DNA of 8,086 bases from Anaerolineaceae bacterium (GTDB taxonomy: Bacteria; Chloroflexota; Anaerolineae; Anaerolineales; Anaerolineaceae). Positions 4,764 through 8,086 of the stretch are shown here, piece by piece. The stretch covers positions 1-8,086 of the forward strand of contig DLXG01000017.1 in the NCBI GenBank assembly GCA_003448875.1. The letters run 5' to 3'. A program made the translations under genes and the position numbers. Position 1 is the stretch's first letter; every line of letters starts with the position of its first letter. Below the pieces are notes generated by a model, which had not been told where the DNA came from, ran no database searches, and saw only the letters and a program-made list of their open reading frames with translations.

Positions 4764-6224
4764 ATGCTGGAAATTCCGTCTTATTCGAAGATTTTGGTTG
4801 TAGGCGGCGGCCCCGGCGGGGCAACCGCAGCCACCTTACTTGCCAGAGCCGGTGTTGAAGTGACCCTGTTAGAAGCCTCGCGTTTCCCGCGTTATCACAT
4901 CGGCGAGTCTTTGCTCCCCACCATGATTGACGTGGTTAACTTGCTGGGAATGCGCGAGAAGATGGAGGCTTACGGCTTCCAGCGTAAGCCCGGTGCCTAT
5001 CTGGAATGGGGACGGGATACCTGGTCGCTCAACTTCGGCGAACTGGCTGGCGATACCACCTACAGTTTTCAAGTTACCCGCGCCGAATTTGATCATTTGC
5101 TGCTCGAACATGCCAAGAGCCAGGGTGTCAAAGTTTTTGAAGGCGTAGAAGTCCGCAGCCTTGAATTTGACGGTGAACGACCGGTCTCGGCTTCCTATCT
5201 GGTCAATCAGAACGGCAACGGCAATGCCGGACAAACCGGCACAATCGCCTTCGATTACCTGATTGACGCCAGCGGCCGTAATGGCATTATGGCCAACCGC
5301 TACCTGCGCAATCGGCGTTACCATCAGGTATTTAAGAACATTGCTATCTGGGGGTATTGGAAAAATACCGACCGTCTGGTCACCGGGCGCGAAGGGGATA
5401 TTGCGGTTGGCTCCATCAATAACGGCTGGATCTGGGCCATTCCCCTGCATGACGGCACCATGAGTATCGGGGTGGTCATCCACAAAGACGCGCTGGCTGC
5501 CAAACGCTCACTGGGGCTGGATGAGGTTTACCGCCAGTCTCTTCTGGAATCCTCCCTGATCGCCCGCATCATTCGTGAGGCTGAACTGGTATCCGAAATC
5601 AAAACTGAAACGGATTATTCCTACACGGCTGAAAAGTTTTCTGGCCCGGGTTATTTCATGGTGGGCGACGCCGCCTGTTTTCTGGATCCGCTGCTTTCCA
5701 GCGGCGTGCATCTGGCAACCTTCAGTGCCATGCTGGCCGCCGCCGGCTTGATAACGATGTTTGAAGGTGAAATCAGCGAAGAACAGGCCGTCTCGTTTTT
5801 TGAAAAAGCCTACCGTCAGGCCTATTTGCGTTTTCTGGTTTTCCTCTCCGCATTTTACGACATCAATCGCGGCAAAGAATCCTATTTTTGGGAAGCTCAA
5901 CGCCTGACACAGGAAGATGTAGATGAAAACAATCTCAAAATGGCCTTCCTGAATCTGGTTACGGGCGTCAGAGATTTGCGCGATGCGCAAAGCAACACCC
6001 GCCACTTTATTTTAAAGGAAATGACCGACCGTATCAGCGAAAATTTAAATTTCCGCAAAGATAAACAGGCCCTGGCCAGTCTGCAAGGGGAGGATTTGAA
6101 AGCCGCCCGCGAAAATGCGCGCTTTTTCTCCTCGGTGGAAGGTTTATTTGCCCTCAATCAGGAAGATGCGATTGACGGACTGTACGTTCAGACAAAGCCG
6201 CGCCTGAAACTGGTACACGTCTAA
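4764..6224 (+). CDS. FAD-dependent halogenase-like flavoprotein
   Basis: A 486-residue soluble flavoprotein of the FAD-dependent monooxygenase superfamily, closest by motif to FADH2-dependent phenol/pyrrole-type halogenases. Seen in order: dinucleotide-binding GGGPGG (14-19) with E37 ending the second strand; FPRYHIGESLLP (41-52); GFQRKPGA (71-78) with Lys75 where halogenases carry the lysine that handles hypohalous acid; DYLIDASGR (164-172); WIWAIP (222-227), which fits the halogenase WxWxIP signature; and GDAACFLDPLLSSGVHLA (301-318), the FAD/halide-side motif. The C-terminal 150 residues are mainly helical. The Asn/Gly-rich stretch at 148-158 is probably a surface loop. Halogenases need a separate flavin reductase and often a carrier-bound substrate; neither is visible here, so the substrate is unknown. 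The gene is monocistronic, between a strong promoter and a strong terminator. A non-halogenating hydroxylase or geranylgeranyl-reductase-like role remains possible. Confidence 0.88.
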   Translation: MLEIPSYSKILVVGGGPGGATAATLLARAGVEVTLLEASRFPRYHIGESLLPTMIDVVNLLGMREKMEAYGFQRKPGAYLEWGRDTWSLNFGELAGDTTYSFQVTRAEFDHLLLEHAKSQGVKVFEGVEVRSLEFDGERPVSASYLVNQNGNGNAGQTGTIAFDYLIDASGRNGIMANRYLRNRRYHQVFKNIAIWGYWKNTDRLVTGREGDIAVGSINNGWIWAIPLHDGTMSIGVVIHKDALAAKRSLGLDEVYRQSLLESSLIARIIREAELVSEIKTETDYSYTAEKFSGPGYFMVGDAACFLDPLLSSGVHLATFSAMLAAAGLITMFEGEISEEQAVSFFEKAYRQAYLRFLVFLSAFYDINRGKESYFWEAQRLTQEDVDENNLKMAFLNLVTGVRDLRDAQSNTRHFILKEMTDRISENLNFRKDKQALASLQGEDLKAARENARFFSSVEGLFALNQEDAIDGLYVQTKPRLKLVHV

Positions 6225-6246
6225 TCCAATCAATCACTTATATAAG

Positions 6247-6286
6247 AAAACAAGCCCGGTGGAGTTGCGCCGGGCTTGTTTTTTTT
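6247..6286 (+). terminator. Strong rho-independent terminator, probably bidirectional
   Basis: CAAGCCCGG (6251-6259) pairs with CCGGGCTTG (6270-6278), extended by AAAA (6247-6250) with the first T residues. Eight T follow (6279-6286). On the minus strand the hairpin is followed by TTTTCTTATATAA, so it can also end the SWIM gene transcript arriving from the right. Confidence 0.9.
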
Positions 6287-6303
6287 ACGCTGTATTTCCC
6301 TGC

Positions 6304-6549
6304 TTAGGGGTTATTTACCGGCGCAGCCAGCATATTCTCCAGTACAATCTCAAGCGCCATCGTATGGCTGCAGACACCGCGCGTCTTGAAGAAATCACAG
6401 TCACACTGCCAGCGTCCGTTTTCATACTGTATATGATGCGGATTATTATTTCCATCCATGGTCACTGTAAAGGAATGGAAGTGAATCCGCTCTCGTTCCT
6501 GTGCGTACCGTCTGGCCTTTTCCCGCTTCCCGATCATCCCATAATCCAT
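6304..6549 (-). CDS. Small SWIM zinc-finger protein
   Basis: An 81-residue protein with a SWIM-type zinc-binding signature: C49-x-C51, eight residues, C60-x-H62 (CDCDFFKTRGVCSH), preceded by a W-x-C entry strand (GRWQC) and followed by a short helix. The N-terminal 20 residues are basic (KREKARRYAQERER). SWIM domains bind nucleic acid or protein and usually sit inside larger ATPases or transposases; here the finger makes up most of a stand-alone protein. ATG 6549 is chosen because AAGGAG lies ten bases upstream; a longer frame to 6591 would run through that site and into the leader hairpin. The gene is preceded by a terminator-like hairpin only about 35 bases before the start, with a promoter further upstream, which suggests leader control. 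Biological role unknown. Confidence 0.83.
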   Translation of the reverse strand: MDYGMIGKREKARRYAQERERIHFHSFTVTMDGNNNPHHIQYENGRWQCDCDFFKTRGVCSHTMALEIVLENMLAAPVNNP

Positions 6550-6581
6550 CTGAACTGATCTCCTTTCGATTTGAAATTTAC

Positions 6582-6608
6582 AAAAAGGCACGCGTCATCA
6601 CGCGTGCC
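6582..6608 (-). terminator. Terminator-like hairpin in the SWIM gene leader (candidate attenuator)
   Basis: GGCACGCG (6587-6594) and CGCGTGCC (6601-6608) form a perfect 8-bp stem with a 6-base loop. On the minus strand five T follow directly (6586-6582). It lies between a promoter at 6683-6709 and the SWIM start at 6549, and the 32 bases left before the start contain the ribosome binding site but no second promoter. Termination here would shut the gene off, hence an attenuator or a small-RNA end. Confidence 0.65.
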
Positions 6609-6651
6609 CCGAAAATGAGCCAATCTTTGAATATGTCACAACCACAGGCAT
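6598..6651 (-). CDS. Possible 17-codon leader peptide of the SWIM gene
   Basis: On the minus strand ATG 6651-6649 opens a frame coding MPVVVTYSKIGSFSGHA and stopping at TGA 6600-6598, followed at once by a second in-frame TGA (6597-6595). These two stops are exactly the six-base loop of the hairpin, so a translating ribosome would cover its upstream stem arm. A purine-rich AAAGGA and a GAGG lie upstream at longer than ideal distances. No run of one amino acid is present, unlike classic biosynthetic attenuators. It may be chance. Confidence 0.25.
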   Translation of the reverse strand: MPVVVTYSKIGSFSGHA

Positions 6652-6682
6652 TTGAATGCGCCTCGTTTCCTTTCTTTACTAT

Positions 6683-6709
6683 ATTATACCGAGTCAGTGT
6701 CAAAGTCAA
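6683..6709 (-). promoter_or_regulatory. Sigma-70-like promoter upstream of the SWIM leader
   Basis: On the minus strand a perfect -10 TATAAT (6688-6683) follows TTGACT (6709-6704) at 15 bases; 16 bases if read as GTTGAC. The spacer is short but the -10 box is exact. TTGACT, TTGACA and CTGACT stand head to tail in 18 bases (6709-6692), which may be a regulator site. Transcription should begin near 6676, leaving a leader of about 125 nt before ATG 6549. Confidence 0.6.
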
Positions 6710-6737
6710 CGACTTCGCTTATTTTTTAAGAAACCTC

Positions 6738-7181
6738 TTAACTGGCTACAATCTTTTCCAGCACCAGAGCATCTTCTCCGCCGTGATAATAGTTTGCCCA
6801 GGTGGTGTAGACCACATAACCTTTCTGCTGGTACAGTTTCAACGCCGGCAGGTTGGATTTTCGCACACATAAGCGGATTCGCCGGCTGTTCAACAATCGT
6901 TCACATTCCCGCAGCAGCGCCTGTCCGATCCCCTGGCGGCGGTACTCCGGCAGCACACCCAGCGTCACAACCCAGCCAGCCCCGTCTCCCCTACGGATTT
7001 CTCCCGCCGCAAATCCGATCATTTGAGCATCGGCTACCGCTTTCAAACGCACAAATCCCGGAAATGTCAGGACGATCAGCAAATCGAACCACGGCCAGGC
7101 ATCCTGCGCAAAAACCTTTTTCTCCAGCCGGTAAAGGTCAAAAAAATCGCGCCACCCCGCTTTTTCGATGCGATATTCCAT
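6738..7181 (-). CDS. GNAT-family N-acetyltransferase, RimI-like
   Basis: A 147-residue acetyltransferase that would transfer an acetyl group from acetyl-CoA to an amine, perhaps a protein N-terminus. The acetyl-CoA loop is VLPEYRRQGIGQALLRECE (76-94), with the R/Q-x-x-G-x-G/A signature at RRQGIG (81-86). Motif B follows as VRKSNLPALKLYQQKGY (106-122), with Asn110 and Tyr117 placed as in RimI-type enzymes, then a C-terminal YYHGGEDALVLEK (131-143). The length is typical. The start at 7181 (MEYRIEKA) is preferred; a TTG at 7202 in frame would add seven polar residues. Ribosome binding is poor (AGGT about 13 bases upstream of the ATG). The gene begins 27 bases after a terminator hairpin, with no room for a promoter, so it probably depends on readthrough from the SPFH gene. 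The target is unknown. Confidence 0.87.
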   Translation of the reverse strand: MEYRIEKAGWRDFFDLYRLEKKVFAQDAWPWFDLLIVLTFPGFVRLKAVADAQMIGFAAGEIRRGDGAGWVVTLGVLPEYRRQGIGQALLRECERLLNSRRIRLCVRKSNLPALKLYQQKGYVVYTTWANYYHGGEDALVLEKIVAS

Positions 7182-7200
7182 GTCTTTTTTCTGACCTGCC

Positions 7201-7247
7201 AAAATAACCCACCCGACTGGTCGTAAAACAGCCGGGTGGGATTTTTT
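7201..7247 (-). terminator. Terminator hairpin after the SPFH gene, T-rich on both sides
   Basis: CCCACCCG (7208-7215) pairs with CGGGTGGG (7233-7240); after one mismatch CTG (7217-7219) pairs with CAG (7229-7231). On the minus strand TTATTTT (7207-7201) follows the stem; on the plus strand six T (7242-7247) follow. It lies about 20 bases beyond the SPFH stop and just ahead of the GNAT start. Confidence 0.75.
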
Positions 7248-7259
7248 CCATCGAAAATG

Positions 7260-8084
7260 TTATTCCTTTGTACGCCCTTTCAGGAAATCACCCAACAGGC
7301 TGGTGAATTCCATCGGGAAGATGTATTTGGTGGATTGACCGGCGCCAATGCTCTTGAGGGTTTCAAAGTACTGCAAGGTCATCGTTTTCTGGTCAATGGT
7401 ATTGGCAACCGCAAAGATGCGCTCCAGGGCGGCAGCATAACCTTCAGCGCGCAGCAATTGGGCCTGTTTTTCACCTTCTGCCAGCAAAATGGCAGCCTGC
7501 TTCTGACCATCGGCTTTGAGGATGGCGGCTTGCCGCTCGCCTTCGGCTACATTGACGGCCGCTTCCCGTTGACCGGAGGATTCGGTAACAACAGCGCGGC
7601 GGGTTCGCTCCGCAGCCAGCTGACGATTCATCGATTCCTGAACATCGCGCGGCGGGATAATTTCACGAATCTCAACATTGGTGACTTTTACACCCCAGCG
7701 CTCGGTCACTTCATCCAGACGCACCCGCAAGGCTTGATTGATTTTCTCGCGCTCGGAGAGGACACCATCCAGCATGATACCGCCAATCACCGAACGCAGG
7801 GTGGTGGTGGCAATACCCTGAGCAGCCATTTCAAAGTTACCAACTTGCAGCACGCTCTGCACCGGGTCAAAAACCTTGTAGTACCACAGAAAGTCAATCG
7901 AGATGGGAGCATTATCCGCCGTGATCGAAGTCTGGGCAGGAATTTCGCGCACCTGTTCGCGCAAATCCACCCGTACCGCTCGATCAATGAACGGAATCAG
8001 GATGATCAAACCCGGGCCGCGGGCGCCAATACACCGCCCCAGGCGGAACACAACCAGCCGTTGATATTCCGGCACAATTTTGAG
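7260..8084 (-). CDS. SPFH/band 7 (slipin, stomatin-like) membrane protein, N-terminus beyond window
   Basis: The 274 visible residues match the slipin/stomatin group of SPFH proteins, which form large oligomeric rings on the membrane and organise microdomains or assist membrane protease control. Blocks: VPEYQRLVVFRLGR at the left end, GPGLIILIPFIDRAVRVDLRE, ITADNAPISIDFLWYYKV, EREKINQALRVRLDEVTERWGVKVTNVEIREIIPP and QESMNRQLAAERTRRA. A coiled coil of 11-residue units follows (DNA 7580-7449; AEGERQAAILK and relatives), then a conserved tail FETLKSIGAGQSTKYIFPMEF. The frame stays open to the window edge, and the Val codon at 8075 (GTG, within IVPEYQR) is not a real start. The missing N-terminus should carry the membrane segment. 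Such genes often adjoin an NfeD-type gene, which would lie outside. The gene ends in a terminator directly ahead of the GNAT gene. Confidence 0.94.
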   Translation of the reverse strand, partial: LKIVPEYQRLVVFRLGRCIGARGPGLIILIPFIDRAVRVDLREQVREIPAQTSITADNAPISIDFLWYYKVFDPVQSVLQVGNFEMAAQGIATTTLRSVIGGIMLDGVLSEREKINQALRVRLDEVTERWGVKVTNVEIREIIPPRDVQESMNRQLAAERTRRAVVTESSGQREAAVNVAEGERQAAILKADGQKQAAILLAEGEKQAQLLRAEGYAAALERIFAVANTIDQKTMTLQYFETLKSIGAGQSTKYIFPMEFTSLLGDFLKGRTKE

Positions 8085-8086
8085 CG

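Noticed and set aside
4869..5483. Minus-strand frame of 204 codons inside the halogenase-like gene
   Set aside because: A shadow of a well-supported coding frame; no ribosome binding site or domain signature.
6726..6741. TTAAGA-AACC-TCTTAA dyad over the GNAT stop codon as a terminator
   Set aside because: The stem is only six AT-rich pairs and no T-run follows on the minus strand, so it is too weak to call.
6656..7207. Plus-strand frame of 183 codons, and others opposite the GNAT and SWIM genes
   Set aside because: They are antisense to genes with clear family motifs; their translations are Pro/Ser/Arg-rich with no recognisable domain.
8073..8075. GTG as the start codon of the SPFH gene
   Set aside because: The frame continues upstream with Ile-Val-Pro-Glu-Tyr, an internal conserved SPFH motif, and no ribosome binding site precedes the GTG; the gene is truncated by the window edge.

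Overview
The window is bacterial: Shine-Dalgarno sites of the GGAGG type, sigma-70-like promoters and several rho-independent terminators. The gene mix (LLM-class flavin/F420-type oxidoreductase, slipin/SPFH protein, SWIM zinc-finger protein, Sec-exported beta-rich proteins with no lipobox) is compatible with a filamentous or environmental Chloroflexota such as Anaerolineae. That assignment is an inference from gene style only and is weak. No tRNA, rRNA, insertion sequence or CRISPR array was seen.

Left part (1-3300): the C-terminal tail of a probable secreted or surface beta-sandwich protein ends at 176. A NERD nuclease-domain/UvrD-like helicase fusion follows (255-2318). It converges tail to tail with an LLM-class oxidoreductase gene on the minus strand (2315-3244). 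Both stop codons are read from one shared TTAA, and there is no terminator between the genes.

Middle (3295-4763): two tandem minus-strand paralogs encode small exported proteins (141 and 146 residues). Each has a signal peptide, one conserved Cys pair and a DUF4397-like beta-rich body. Each also has its own long AT-rich upstream region and its own terminator. A similar sequence block lies about 115-120 bases upstream of both starts, so the duplication seems to have kept its control region. The second paralog is divergent from a FAD-dependent halogenase-like gene (4764-6224). That gene has a near-consensus promoter preceded by an 11-bp-period direct repeat, and ends in a strong, probably bidirectional terminator.

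Right part (6300-8086): three minus-strand genes, in order of transcription a slipin/stomatin-like SPFH protein (N-terminus beyond the window), a RimI-like GNAT acetyltransferase and an 81-residue SWIM zinc-finger protein. Terminator-like hairpins sit directly in front of both the GNAT and the SWIM ribosome binding sites. The SWIM gene has a promoter upstream of its hairpin, giving a leader of about 125 nt. This leader holds a possible 17-codon peptide whose tandem UGA UGA stops form exactly the hairpin loop, so it looks like an attenuator or a small terminated RNA.

No multi-gene system is evident. The items most worth following are the SWIM leader, the NERD-helicase fusion, the stand-alone halogenase-like gene with its control region, and the paralogous exported proteins.
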